64,000 bases of DNA, from the NCBI GenBank assembly GCA_035518815.1, contig DATIXG010000125.1, positions 1 through 64,000 on the forward strand, given 5' to 3'. Origin of the DNA: AG25 sp035518815. Its GTDB lineage: Bacteria; Gemmatimonadota; Gemmatimonadetes; Gemmatimonadales; GWC2-71-9. The notes under the pieces are model-generated. The model had not been told where the DNA came from. It was given only the letters and a program-made list of their open reading frames with translations, and did no database searches. This document shows, one piece after another, positions 40,031-49,091 of this stretch (position 1 is its first letter; each line of letters begins with the position of its first letter). The translations under genes and the position numbers were made by a program.

Positions 40031-41074
40031 CTATTTGGTCCAGGCCACCTTGCCGCCTACGGTGATGCTCTTCAGCCGCGCTTCGATCCAGGGGCGGAGG
40101 GCGGATGGCAGCGGGGCATAGCCGAGGGGCTCGGCACGGGCCTGCCCATCGGTCTCGGCCCACCAGACGAACTTGATCAGCGCCCCGGCCTTCGCCGCGT
40201 CGCTGTATGTCTTGTGCAGCAGCAGGTAGGTCATGGAGCAGATGGGATAGACGTCCTTGCCGTCCGGATCGGTAATCGATACACGAAAGTCGGTGTTCGG
40301 ACCCATCATCCCCATCGACGCGGCCATGGCCGCGGTCGCGGACTGCAGCGTCGGGGCCACGAACGCGCCGCTCTTATTGCGCAGGATCGCCGCTGGCAGC
40401 TTGTTCGCCATCGCGTAGCCCAGCTCGATATAGCCAATGGCGCCCGGCGTCTGCCCGACTGTCGCTGACACCCCTTCGTTCCCTTTGCCGCCAAGGCCGA
40501 CAGGCCAGTTGACGGACGTCCCTTTGCCGACCGTTGAGGCCCAGTCAGGGCTGACCTTGGACAGGTAGTCGGTGAAGATGTAGGTAGTGCCCGAGCCGTC
40601 CGAGCGGTGCGCGACCACGATGTCGGCGTCGGGGAGCTTGACGCCGGGGTTTGCGCCGGCGATACGCGCGTCGCTCCACTTCGTGATCTTGCCAAGGAAC
40701 ATGTCCGCGACGAGGTCGGGGGTGAAGCGCAGCGTGGTCGTGACGCCGGGAACGTTGTACGTGATCACGACCGCCCCCAACACCGTGGGAATGTGCAGGA
40801 CGTTGCTCTGGATCGCGGCGATGGCTGAGTCCTTCATCGGGGCGTCGGTGCCCCCGAAATCGACGGTCCCATCGGAAAACTGCCGAATGCCGCCACCCGA
40901 GCCGATCGACTGGTAGTTCAGCTCGACGTCCGGGTGCGCCTTGTTATAGGTGAGCATCCAGTCCTGGTAGATGATGTTCGGGAACGTCGCGCCGGCGCCG
41001 TTGAGCTTGACCTGGGCGGCTGCCGGAGCAGCGAACGCCAGGGTGGCCAGTGCAGCGAATCGGATCCGCTTCAT
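40031..41074 (-). CDS. pstS: PstS periplasmic phosphate-binding protein
   Basis: A 347-residue solute-binding protein with a signal peptide (about 1-21, FAAPAAAQ). Phosphate contacts are visible: GAGATFP near the N-terminus, the SIGSGGG loop, DFGGTDAPM, and RSDGSGTTYIFTDYL. It captures phosphate for PstCAB. The ATG at 41074 opens the signal peptide and has GAGG upstream; a longer frame from 41137 overlaps the porin. It follows the porin by 16 bases in the same unit. Confidence 0.96.
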   Translation of the reverse strand: MKRIRFAALATLAFAAPAAAQVKLNGAGATFPNIIYQDWMLTYNKAHPDVELNYQSIGSGGGIRQFSDGTVDFGGTDAPMKDSAIAAIQSNVLHIPTVLGAVVITYNVPGVTTTLRFTPDLVADMFLGKITKWSDARIAGANPGVKLPDADIVVAHRSDGSGTTYIFTDYLSKVSPDWASTVGKGTSVNWPVGLGGKGNEGVSATVGQTPGAIGYIELGYAMANKLPAAILRNKSGAFVAPTLQSATAAMAASMGMMGPNTDFRVSITDPDGKDVYPICSMTYLLLHKTYSDAAKAGALIKFVWWAETDGQARAEPLGYAPLPSALRPWIEARLKSITVGGKVAWTK

Positions 41075-41090
41075 GACGGATGGCCTCGTG

Positions 41091-42155
41091 TTAGAAGGTG
41101 AGTTGGATCTGCAACAGCGCCCGCGATCTCGTGCCATCTTGCGCGGGCGTCGGCGTCGCCTCGTAGCTCAGCAAATCGACGTCACCCAGCACTCGCAGGT
41201 TCGGCGATACCTGGTAAGAGATGCCGGCGATGTACCGCGTCTGCTTGTTGTTGCCTGTATCGGTGTTCGGGTCCGCAATGTCGACCCGCGCGATGACCGA
41301 GACGGGGCTCTTGGGGGCGTGAATGACACCGTACGCGCTGATGACGGAGCCGGTCGCGTTGTTGCCGCCGCCCGCGGGGGAAACAGTATCCTTGGTCGAA
41401 GCGTACTCGGCGGCGAGCGTGAGCATCTTCGACCGATACGAGACCAAACCGATGTACCGGTTGCGGTCGCCGCCGCCGGTGTATTTGCCGATGCCGAAGT
41501 AGCCTGTGACCCGCAATCCGCCGACGCGGCTGTTGTCGTCGGTCTTGAGCACGCGGACGGAAAGGCGTCCCTGCACGTCCTTGCGCTTGTCCCCGGTGCC
41601 ACCCGAGTAGCCTTCGCCGTTCACGACGGTGAGCTGCCCGTTTACGACGTCGTCCTTGCCCTTGCCGTCGATGCCGACGCCGAAGTCCGATGAGGTCAGG
41701 TACCCGTTTCGCTCGATCGCCATGGTGCCCTGCATGCGATAGTCCCAGAGCGCCTCTTCCCAGTCGAGCCAGGGGGTATGAATCATCCCGAGCTTGTAGG
41801 TGAGGACGCTCTTGCCGGGCGTCCACGCGGCGTACGCATACTTGAGGCGAACGGCCTGAGGTCCTGCGGCGCCGCTCGGCGTGATGTCCAGCGTGATCCG
41901 GGTCATGACGCCACCCCCAAACTTCCCAATCCCGGTGATGTACGCTCGCTGCACCGAGAACTGGTTCTGATTGCCCGCGCCGGCGCTGTCCTTCAACTGA
42001 TACAGGTACTGTGCATAGCCGAGGCCGCTCACGGTTACCTGTGGCCCAGGCGCTGGGGCAGGCGTCGCCGGCGCCGCCTGCGCCACGACCGAGCCTGCTG
42101 TTACGACCGTCGCAACCATCGCGACTCCGAGTACCCGGCGGATTGAAAACCTCAT
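41091..42155 (-). CDS. phosphate-regulon outer-membrane porin
   Basis: A 354-residue exported beta-barrel protein with a signal peptide (about 1-25, SVVAQA) and an aromatic C-terminus (LLQIQLTF). Its middle resembles phosphate-selective porins O/P (FSVQRAYITGIGKFGGG, LGMIHTPWLDWEEALWDYR). It is co-transcribed with pstS and lies behind a Pho box, so it most likely admits phosphate across the outer membrane. GGAGGGAG precedes the ATG at 42155. Confidence 0.85.
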   Translation of the reverse strand: MRFSIRRVLGVAMVATVVTAGSVVAQAAPATPAPAPGPQVTVSGLGYAQYLYQLKDSAGAGNQNQFSVQRAYITGIGKFGGGVMTRITLDITPSGAAGPQAVRLKYAYAAWTPGKSVLTYKLGMIHTPWLDWEEALWDYRMQGTMAIERNGYLTSSDFGVGIDGKGKDDVVNGQLTVVNGEGYSGGTGDKRKDVQGRLSVRVLKTDDNSRVGGLRVTGYFGIGKYTGGGDRNRYIGLVSYRSKMLTLAAEYASTKDTVSPAGGGNNATGSVISAYGVIHAPKSPVSVIARVDIADPNTDTGNNKQTRYIAGISYQVSPNLRVLGDVDLLSYEATPTPAQDGTRSRALLQIQLTF

Positions 42156-42258
42156 GGGCAATCTCCCTCCTCCTTAAGGGGAACTGCGTGTTGTGACGTT
42201 TCTGTCGTCGCGTCGCACCAAACGAAGAGCGCACCGGTCACGGAAGGGAGCGGGATTG

Positions 42259-42283
42259 GTAACGGGTTTGTAACGGGTAACAG
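42259..42283 (-). promoter_or_regulatory. Pho-box-like repeats upstream of porin-pstS
   Basis: On the minus strand CCGTTAC-AAAC-CCGTTAC is an exact 7-4-7 direct repeat (42259-42276), with a third half site CTGTTAC directly next to it (42277-42283). The box lies 104 bp upstream of the porin ATG, in the gap after the CHAD gene. Confidence 0.65.
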
Positions 42284-42311
42284 GCGGGAGGAAGCGGAGA
42301 CGGCTGGGGTG

Positions 42312-43397
42312 CTACATGATCTCGGATGAGGGAGCGCGCGCGCTCAAACGACGGCGTAATGGGGCTCGCCGAGCGCGGGGCGGGCTCGATGGCGGTGCAG
42401 GCACGACGGCACGCGCCGCCAGGGCTTCGGCGAACCGGCTGACCTCTCCGGTGAGGGACGCGAGCTGACCCGCACCCCATTCGCTCTCGAGTCGCTGAAA
42501 CAACTCGTCCTGGACACGACGCGCGAGGCGGGCGAGGGCGAGGAGACCGGCGCTCGCGGGACGGGGGCCGGCGTCCGACTTCGGCGCGCGCGGTGCCGCG
42601 TGTCGCACGGCGACCTGGTGAAGCCGGCGCGCGCGCTCGGCAGCGGCCTCGGCGCCCGCGTCGCCGAGGTCGACCAGGAGCACTTGTACGTCGTGCATCT
42701 CGCCGAGCAGGTTCTGTAGCTGGCGCAGTTGTTTGATCACCGGACCCAGCTGATCGGCCTCGGCCAGGAGGGGTTCGAGCAAGTAGCGGAGGCGCTTCCC
42801 GGCGATTCGGGCGCTGTGGATGGCCTCCTGGTCCCGCGGCGAGTGGGCGGCAGCCACTTCCTGCTCGAGCTCCGTGATCTCCTGGCGGACGAGCTGTGCC
42901 GCAGCGGTCGCGAGGGTCGGCGCCTCGGGGCGCGAGTCCAGGCGGATCGCGTTGAGCACGCGGCGCAGGCGACGGTCGAGGCGGCGGAACTGCTGCACTG
43001 CCTCGCCGCGAGCCTTCTCGTAGCCGTGGTCGCGGCTCTCCTCGAGACGCGCGATGAGCCAAGGCACCCCGGGTCCCGGGCGTTTGCCCAGCGCGGCGCG
43101 ATGCTCACCGATCCAGGCAAGCTGGACCTCCGCGTCGCGCGTCGCGCTCGTTGACTGGGTGACGTCGCGGACCCGGCGCAGCACCTTTTTCGAGATGGCG
43201 CGGCCGAGCTCCGGGCGGAAGCCGCGGAGCAGAGTGCGCAGGCGTCGCAGCGCCACGCGGAAGTCGTGCAGGGCCTCCGCGTCTTCCGCGTCGATCAGCC
43301 GGCCGGACGCGGCACGCGCGGCGTCGAGCAGGTTGACGCAGAGATCAGCGACGGCGCGGTGCACCGGCTGGTCGAGCAGGCTCGCGCGCTCGGTCAT
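42312..43397 (-). CDS. CHAD-domain protein, probable polyphosphate binder
   Basis: A 361-residue, all-helical protein of the conserved-histidine alpha-helical domain family. Typical blocks are EALHDFRVALRRLRTLLRGFRP near the N-terminus and HSARIAGKRLRYLLEPL in the second half, each with the family His and a row of Arg/Lys. CHAD domains bind polyphosphate. The gene is last in ppx-ppk-sixA-CHAD, which agrees. The ATG at 43397 overlaps the sixA stop by four bases. The C-terminal 25 residues are Pro/Arg-rich. Confidence 0.88.
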   Translation of the reverse strand: MTERASLLDQPVHRAVADLCVNLLDAARAASGRLIDAEDAEALHDFRVALRRLRTLLRGFRPELGRAISKKVLRRVRDVTQSTSATRDAEVQLAWIGEHRAALGKRPGPGVPWLIARLEESRDHGYEKARGEAVQQFRRLDRRLRRVLNAIRLDSRPEAPTLATAAAQLVRQEITELEQEVAAAHSPRDQEAIHSARIAGKRLRYLLEPLLAEADQLGPVIKQLRQLQNLLGEMHDVQVLLVDLGDAGAEAAAERARRLHQVAVRHAAPRAPKSDAGPRPASAGLLALARLARRVQDELFQRLESEWGAGQLASLTGEVSRFAEALAARAVVPAPPSSPPRARRAPLRRRLSARAPSSEIM

Positions 43398-43906
43398 CTG
43401 GCTGCTCCGATGCGCCGCAGGTGCTTGGGGCCGAGCAGCCAGTCGAGGGTGGCCGCGCCGCTCTTGACAGGGCCAGGCAAGTCGAGCAGGCAAGCGGCGC
43501 CCTTACGCAGTTCCAGAAAGGGGCCGTTGGTGTTTGCGAGCAGTGCGCAGATGACGCGACTCAGATCGGGCTCGTGCCCGACGACCGCGAGGGTCTCGCG
43601 TCCATTCTGCCCGCCCAGCCATCCGAGAACCCGCTCCACGGCGGTCCCCGGGGCGAGCTCCGGCACGCGCTCCACGTTCATGTCGCCGTAGGCTTCCGCG
43701 ATGATCTCGGCCGTGTCGAAGGCCCGTTTGAAGGGACTGCTCGCGACGGCGTCGAGCTTGGGGATGAGGGCGCGCAGGCCTGCCGCGCCCCGGGCCATCT
43801 TCGCGCGGCCTTCCGAGGTCAGCGGTCGGGCCGAGTCGTCCTTGTGCGTGCGCGCAAAGGCGATGCGGTCTTCGGCGATGGCATGGCGAACGAACAGCAA
43901 CCGCAC
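43394..43906 (-). CDS. SixA-like histidine phosphatase
   Basis: A 170-residue protein of the phosphoglycerate-mutase-like histidine phosphatase family. The catalytic RHA motif is at residues 7-9 (LLFVRHAIAED), and the second His is in VVGHEPDLS. SixA proteins in enterobacteria dephosphorylate His on phosphotransfer proteins. Here the gene lies between ppk and the CHAD gene, so a target in phosphate or polyphosphate metabolism is more likely. It is often paired with CHAD genes. Confidence 0.88.
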   Translation of the reverse strand: MRLLFVRHAIAEDRIAFARTHKDDSARPLTSEGRAKMARGAAGLRALIPKLDAVASSPFKRAFDTAEIIAEAYGDMNVERVPELAPGTAVERVLGWLGGQNGRETLAVVGHEPDLSRVICALLANTNGPFLELRKGAACLLDLPGPVKSGAATLDWLLGPKHLRRIGAAR

Positions 43907-43911
43907 GCGGG

Positions 43912-46086
43912 TCAGGCCGGAGTGCGGGCGCGCTCGGCGCTCGGCACTCCCGGGGCCCGGCGGACGATCGGGACGAACGGCGGCCGTGGCTCGGTCGTCT
44001 CGCGCGCGGCCTCACGAGCGAGGTGCTGGAGCGCGACCTGCGCTCGGACCGGCTGGTCGCCATCCACCGGCGCGCGGCGGCGATAGGTCCCGTCGGGCTG
44101 GAGCTCGCGCGCCTTGACGGTGTCCGCGAGCACCAGGCGGAGAACCTCGCCGGTGAGGCGAGCCTTGAGGGCGGCGTCCTCGACCGGGAACACGGTCTCG
44201 ATGCGACGCCAGAAATTCCGCGGCATCCAGTCCGCGCTCGCGAGGTAAATGTCGGGGGTGCCGCCGTTTTCGAAGTAGAAGATCCGGCTGTGCTCGAGGA
44301 ACCGGTCCACGATGCTCGTCACGCGAATGTTTTCGGACACGCCGGACAAGCCCGGGCGCAGGCAACAGATGCCGCGGATGACGAGCTGGATCGGCACACC
44401 CGCCTGCGACGCGCGATAGAGCGCGTCGATCACCGACGATTCGACCAGCGCGTTCATCTTGACCACGATGCCGGCCGGCTGGCCGGCGCGGGCGTGCCGC
44501 TCCTCGCGCTCGATGAGCGCGATCATGCGCTCGCGCAGCCCGAGCGGCGCCACCAGGAGCTTCTTCCAGACGTACCCTTCGGCGTATCCGGTCAGGAGAT
44601 TGAAGAGGGCGCTCGTGTCCTCGCCGAAATCCGGATCCGCGGTGAACAGCCCCAGATCGGTGTAGACCCGCGCGGTGGTGGGGTTGTAGTTGCCGGTCGA
44701 CAGATGCACGTAGCGCCGGATCCCGTCCGCTTCGCGGCGGACCACGAGCGCGGCCTTGCAGTGCGTCTTCAGACCGACCACCCCGTAGACCACATGGACG
44801 CCCGCCTGCTCGAGCATGCGGGCCCACGCGATGTTGTTCTGCTCGTCCATGCGGGCCTTGAGCTCGACCAGGGCGGTGACCTGCTTGCCGTTGTGAGCGG
44901 CACGGGCGAGGGCCGAAATGATGGGACTCCCGCCGCTCGTGCGGTAGAGCGTCTGCTTGATGGCAAGCACGTTCGGGTCGTCGGCGGCGCGCTCGATCAG
45001 GTCCACGACGCAACCGAACGACTCGTAGGGCAGGTGAACGAGGACGTCCTGCGAGCGGATGACGTCGAAGATGTCCCGTCCCTGGGCGAACGGCGGCGGC
45101 ACGCGCGGCACGAGCGGCTCGTCCTTGAGGCGCGGCAGATCGACGATACGGGGCAGGCCGAAGAGAGCGGCCAGGTCCACGGGCCCGGGGACCGCATACA
45201 CGTCCCGGGGCTCCAGGTCGTGCGCGTTGGTCAGCATGTCGGTGAAGACCGGGTCCCCGTCGCTCAAGATCTCGAGGCGCACCGGGTCGCTCCGCATCCG
45301 CTGGCGCAGGCTCTCCTCGATGGTCTCGAGCAGATCGTCCGCATCCTCCTCCTGAATCGCGATGTCGGTGTTCCGCGTGACCCGGAAGACGGTGTGGCTG
45401 ACCACGGGTACCTCGCCGAACAGCTCGGGCAGGTGGTGTGCGATGATGTCCTCGAGCAGGACGAACCGGACGCGGCCCGGGCTGCGCGACACCACGACGA
45501 GGCGGTCGAGCACGGCGGGCACCTGCACGACGGCAAAGTGCGGCCGCGTGGTGTGACCACCCGCGCGCTCGACGAGCAGGGCGATGTTGAGACTCTTGTT
45601 GTGCACGTGCGGGAACGGGTGCCCGGGGTCGATCGCGAGGGGCGTGAGAACCGGATAGACGCTCGTGCGGAAGAGGGTCTCCACCTGACGGCGCTCCGCG
45701 TCCGTGAGCTCGTCGAACCGCACGCGCTCCACTCCCGCGGTCTTCAGGCCGGGGAAGACCTCGTCCCTCAGGATCCGGTACTGAAGCGCGACCAGCTCGT
45801 GCACGCGATGATCGATCGCGGTGAGCTGCTCGGCCGGTGCCAAGCCGTCGGCGCCGTAGTCCTGCGGCTCCACGCCGGCGTACACCTGCTGCTGCAGCCC
45901 CGCCACCCGGATCTCGAAGAACTCGTCGAGGTTCGAGCTGAAGATCGCGAGGAACTTGAGCCGCTCGAGCCATGGGTTGGTCGCGTCCGCCGCTTCTTCG
46001 AGGACGCGCGCGTTGAACTCGAGCCAGGAGAGCTCGCGGTTGATGTAGTGGTCCGGCCCGTACGCGGGTGTGCTGCGGTCCGTCAC
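43912..46086 (-). CDS. ppk: polyphosphate kinase 1
   Basis: A 724-residue PPK1 that makes polyphosphate from ATP reversibly. The four PPK domains are present: N-terminal INRELSWLEFNARVLEEA, the head domain, and two PLD-like catalytic domains. The autophosphorylated His is in GLKTHCKAALVVRRE and the second His in VHLSTGNYNPTTARVYTD. The GTG at 46086 starts one base after the ppx stop and is preceded by GGAA; the longer ATG frame lies inside ppx. The C-terminus carries about 45 extra residues that are Arg/Pro-rich. Confidence 0.96.
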   Translation of the reverse strand: MTDRSTPAYGPDHYINRELSWLEFNARVLEEAADATNPWLERLKFLAIFSSNLDEFFEIRVAGLQQQVYAGVEPQDYGADGLAPAEQLTAIDHRVHELVALQYRILRDEVFPGLKTAGVERVRFDELTDAERRQVETLFRTSVYPVLTPLAIDPGHPFPHVHNKSLNIALLVERAGGHTTRPHFAVVQVPAVLDRLVVVSRSPGRVRFVLLEDIIAHHLPELFGEVPVVSHTVFRVTRNTDIAIQEEDADDLLETIEESLRQRMRSDPVRLEILSDGDPVFTDMLTNAHDLEPRDVYAVPGPVDLAALFGLPRIVDLPRLKDEPLVPRVPPPFAQGRDIFDVIRSQDVLVHLPYESFGCVVDLIERAADDPNVLAIKQTLYRTSGGSPIISALARAAHNGKQVTALVELKARMDEQNNIAWARMLEQAGVHVVYGVVGLKTHCKAALVVRREADGIRRYVHLSTGNYNPTTARVYTDLGLFTADPDFGEDTSALFNLLTGYAEGYVWKKLLVAPLGLRERMIALIEREERHARAGQPAGIVVKMNALVESSVIDALYRASQAGVPIQLVIRGICCLRPGLSGVSENIRVTSIVDRFLEHSRIFYFENGGTPDIYLASADWMPRNFWRRIETVFPVEDAALKARLTGEVLRLVLADTVKARELQPDGTYRRRAPVDGDQPVRAQVALQHLAREAARETTEPRPPFVPIVRRAPGVPSAERARTPA

Positions 46087-46087
46087 G

Positions 46088-47710
46088 CTATTTCCCTTCC
46101 GGCCGCACCCATGCGACGCTGACCGTCGCATGGAACGCCTTCTCGAACAGCTCCGCCTTGCGCGTGGCGTCCTCCAGCTCGATCGCGGGGTCGCGGGCGG
46201 CGATCACCGAGATGCGGACCACGCCGTCGCCCACTTTGCTGCGCACACTCTTGATGGAGCAGGCGTGGGTGCGGTCGAGCCCGTCGGCCACGCGCAGGAT
46301 GCCGGCGAGCCGGCGCACGAGGCGGCGCTCGCCCTTGTCGAGGCGCGCGAAATTCGGATGCGCGCGCCGGGGCAATGCGCGGCGGTGGTAGCGGGCGACG
46401 TTCGCGATAAGCTCGACCTCGCGCGTCGAAAAGCCGCGGAGGTCGCCGTGCATGATGAGGTGGTAGGCGTGCTTGTGGTGCCGTTCGTGGTTGATGAGGT
46501 ACCCGATATCGTGGAGCAACGCCGCGGCGCGCAGGATATCCCGGCCGGCGGTCGGGAGGGCGTACGCATCGCGCAGGGCGTCGAAGATCTCCGCGCCGAG
46601 CTTGGCCACGTGCTCGCAGTGGCGCTCGTTGGAGCGGCACTGGTGGGCAAAGCGCCGCACGGACTCGAACCGGTCGGGCGTCTCGACGCGCGCCACGGCG
46701 GGCGCGCCGACCAGATCGTCGATCATGGTCAGCAGCACGCCGTCTCGCACGCCGCGATCGTTCACCAGCACGCGCTGGGTGCCGAGATACTTGGAGAGGC
46801 GTGTGACGACGGCGGCCCCCGCGACGATGATGTCCGCGCGCTGGGGATTCAGGCCCGGGATCTGCCGGCGGCCCTCGAGGGGCGTCTCCCGGAGACGGTC
46901 CAGGAGACGCACGATCTCAGCGCGGCTCAACACGTAATCGCGCGCGTTCGTCGCCTCGCCGTCGCGCTCCGCCTGCGCCATCTCGGCCAGGTTCGTGAAG
47001 GTCCCGCCGCTGCCGATCAGGATCGCCGGAGCGAAGGGCGGGTCGCCGACAGCCTGCGCGATCGCGTCGTCGATCGCGCGTCGCAGCTTGCGCCAATGCT
47101 TGGGCTTCAGCGGATCGGACTTGCAGTAACGCTCCGCCAGGCGCACGGCCCCGAGCGGGAGCGACACGACCTGGTCGACGACGCGCCCGGCAGCGAACAC
47201 CACTTCGGTGCTGCCGCCGCCGATGTCCACGATCGCGGTCAGCCGGTCTTCGAGGTCGAAGTGCCGCGTCACGCTGCGGAACGCGAGCCGGGCCTCCTCC
47301 TCTGGGGCGACGACCTCGACGCGGACGCGGTGCCGGCGCCAGGCCTCCCGCACGAATTCCCGTCCGTTCGCGGCTTCCCGCACCGCGCTGGTCGCGATGG
47401 CCTTGAGATCGGTAGCGCCGAACCCGTCCGCGATCGCCTTCATGCGGCCCAGGGCCGCGAGCGACTGCTCCATCGGCGCTTCGCCGAGCCGGCCACGGCG
47501 ATACAGGCCGCGGCCCAGGCGGGTCATCTCACGGTCCTCGTCCAACACCCGGTAAGAGCCGTCCGATTGGACCTCGGCCACCACCAGGCGCATGGAATTG
47601 GTGCCGATGTCGATGGCGGCGAGGCGCGGGGGCGAGTGGCGCTCTGGCGCGAGCCCGGGCGCAGCGCTGCCGACGGCTGGGCCTGCGCTGGATAGTGTGG
47701 CGGTCGGCAT
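46088..47710 (-). CDS. ppx: exopolyphosphatase/guanosine pentaphosphatase with C-terminal HD domain
   Basis: A 540-residue Ppx/GppA protein. The ASKHA ATPase-like half has LAAIDIGTNSMRLVVAE, EEEARLAFRSV and VDIGGGSTEVVF. The C-terminal half is an HD-type domain (HCEHVAKLGAEIFDALR, LLHDIGYLINHERHHKHAYHLI). It removes phosphate from polyphosphate ends and may act on pppGpp. The ATG at 47710 is chosen because the 28 residues of the longer frame look non-coding. A weak Pho-box-like repeat lies 70 bp upstream. It is coupled to ppk, so synthesis and degradation enzymes are co-expressed. Confidence 0.93.
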   Translation of the reverse strand: MPTATLSSAGPAVGSAAPGLAPERHSPPRLAAIDIGTNSMRLVVAEVQSDGSYRVLDEDREMTRLGRGLYRRGRLGEAPMEQSLAALGRMKAIADGFGATDLKAIATSAVREAANGREFVREAWRRHRVRVEVVAPEEEARLAFRSVTRHFDLEDRLTAIVDIGGGSTEVVFAAGRVVDQVVSLPLGAVRLAERYCKSDPLKPKHWRKLRRAIDDAIAQAVGDPPFAPAILIGSGGTFTNLAEMAQAERDGEATNARDYVLSRAEIVRLLDRLRETPLEGRRQIPGLNPQRADIIVAGAAVVTRLSKYLGTQRVLVNDRGVRDGVLLTMIDDLVGAPAVARVETPDRFESVRRFAHQCRSNERHCEHVAKLGAEIFDALRDAYALPTAGRDILRAAALLHDIGYLINHERHHKHAYHLIMHGDLRGFSTREVELIANVARYHRRALPRRAHPNFARLDKGERRLVRRLAGILRVADGLDRTHACSIKSVRSKVGDGVVRISVIAARDPAIELEDATRKAELFEKAFHATVSVAWVRPEGK

Positions 47711-47779
47711 GCTGGCAGTCGAAGAGTGGGAAGCCTTAAGTCTACCACCAACAGCAAGGCGGTGCCGCGACTGGGTTCT

Positions 47780-47797
47780 GTAACGGTTGTGCAACGA
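47780..47797 (-). promoter_or_regulatory. weak Pho-box-like repeat upstream of ppx
   Basis: On the minus strand TCGTTGC-ACAA-CCGTTAC has the 7-4-7 geometry, with one half site (CCGTTAC) identical to those before pstS and pstC and the other degenerate. It lies 70 bp upstream of the ppx start. Confidence 0.35.
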
Positions 47798-47844
47798 CAG
47801 GAGCTCCGGAAGTCAGTGTCCTACAACTTGTTATGAACCTTGGT

Positions 47845-48276
47845 TCAGCCGAGGAACTGCAGCGCGGCGATCGCTCCGGCCAGCCCCACCCCGGCGCCGG
47901 CGAGAACGTCGGTCAGGTAGTGCACCCGCAGCTGCACCCGGGAGTAGCCGACCAGACCGGCGAGGGGGACGAGCACGGGGCCGAGCAGCGGCTGCGCGAG
48001 CGTGAGTGTCGCGGCGACGGATACCGCCGCCGCGGTATGACCCGAAGGGAAGGAGAACGGGTCCGGGAGATCGACGATGGCGAGCGAGCGTCCGAGAGGG
48101 TCGCAGGGCCTGGCGCGAACCACCGTGCGCTTCAGGATCTGCACCGCTGCGTGGGACAGCGCGTTCGCGAGGAGTACCGTCAGGCCCAGGCGTGTGGTGG
48201 CGCCGCCGAACGGAAGCAACGCGACGCCCGTGCCGAGGGTGACGCGCGCTCCGCCGAGGTGAGTGAGCCAGCGCAT
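47845..48276 (-). CDS. PAP2-family membrane lipid phosphatase
   Basis: A 143-residue PAP2 protein with four to five membrane helices. The three active-site motifs are complete: KRTVVRARP, PSGHT (residues 78-82) and SRVQLRVHYLTDV. Such enzymes remove phosphate from phosphatidate, isoprenyl pyrophosphates or similar lipids. Its start overlaps the previous stop by one base. Lying in an operon with a glycosyltransferase behind a Pho box, it could make diacylglycerol for glycolipid synthesis; that is inference. Confidence 0.85.
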   Translation of the reverse strand: MRWLTHLGGARVTLGTGVALLPFGGATTRLGLTVLLANALSHAAVQILKRTVVRARPCDPLGRSLAIVDLPDPFSFPSGHTAAAVSVAATLTLAQPLLGPVLVPLAGLVGYSRVQLRVHYLTDVLAGAGVGLAGAIAALQFLG

Positions 48277-49091
48277 CAAACGGCCAACGGCGCCGGCCGC
48301 TGTGCCCGTTCGAAAGCGTCGGCGAGCGGTTGCCCTTCGAAGCAGGCGGGGACCTCGAGACCGAACCACCACAGGATCGTGGCGGGCACGTCGAGGAGCG
48401 AAACGGGTCGGTTGATGGGATAGTTGCGAGCGACCCGGGGACCTGCCACCACGAGCGGGATGTGGTCGTTCACCGGGTGCGGCTCGTCGTGCTCGGTCGG
48501 AACCACGCCACCGCCACCGTGGTCCGCGGTGACGATCAGGGTGCTGTCGTCCGTGACGGGAGAGAGCATCCCGACGGCAACGTCGATTTCGGCCGCAGCG
48601 GCGAGATAGGCGTCCGACATCCATCCGTGCGCATGGCCGGCCTGGTCGCAGTCGGGGAGGTAGACGAACAGCAGGCCGTCACGGACTCGCCGCAGCCGCT
48701 CGAGCGCCGCGGCGGCGACGTCCCGCGCGCGCCGACCCGCGGTGACGAGGTCGCGAGCGCCGGCAGCCATGGCGAGGGCCCAGGCCACGGGGAACGCGCC
48801 GGCGCCGAGGCTCGCGGCCACGATGTCGGTGGGCAGGCCGAATTTGGCGAGCTCGCGCGCGACTGGCCGAAGTGCACCGAGACCCGGGAGGAAGCCCAGC
48901 CCCGGCTCGACCAGCCGATGAGTCTCGGGGCCAACCCCGGTCGCGAGCGACGCGAGCGCCGCTACGGTGGCGCTGGGCCGCACCGTCCGCGCATGGTAGG
49001 CGCGGCTGAAGGCGCCGCCGAGCGCGTCGAGCGATGGCATGAGCCCGGGCGACACGGCATCCGGCCGCAGCCCGTCGGCGAGGATCAGCAC
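48276..49091 (-). CDS. alkaline-phosphatase-superfamily phosphodiesterase (nucleotide pyrophosphatase type)
   Basis: A 271-residue enzyme of the type I phosphodiesterase/nucleotide pyrophosphatase group. Metal ligands are visible in LADGLRPD (start), the nucleophile region RPSATVAALASLATG, DQAGHAHGW, ADHGGGG and a later His (NDHIPL). No signal peptide is present: the GTG start sits directly before the first metal strand, so it may act in the cytosol. It lies between a lipid-type glycosyltransferase (TAGTG overlap) and PAP2. It may cleave head groups from phospholipids or hydrolyse a nucleotide product. Confidence 0.8.
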   Translation of the reverse strand: MLILADGLRPDAVSPGLMPSLDALGGAFSRAYHARTVRPSATVAALASLATGVGPETHRLVEPGLGFLPGLGALRPVARELAKFGLPTDIVAASLGAGAFPVAWALAMAAGARDLVTAGRRARDVAAAALERLRRVRDGLLFVYLPDCDQAGHAHGWMSDAYLAAAAEIDVAVGMLSPVTDDSTLIVTADHGGGGVVPTEHDEPHPVNDHIPLVVAGPRVARNYPINRPVSLLDVPATILWWFGLEVPACFEGQPLADAFERAQRPAPLAV

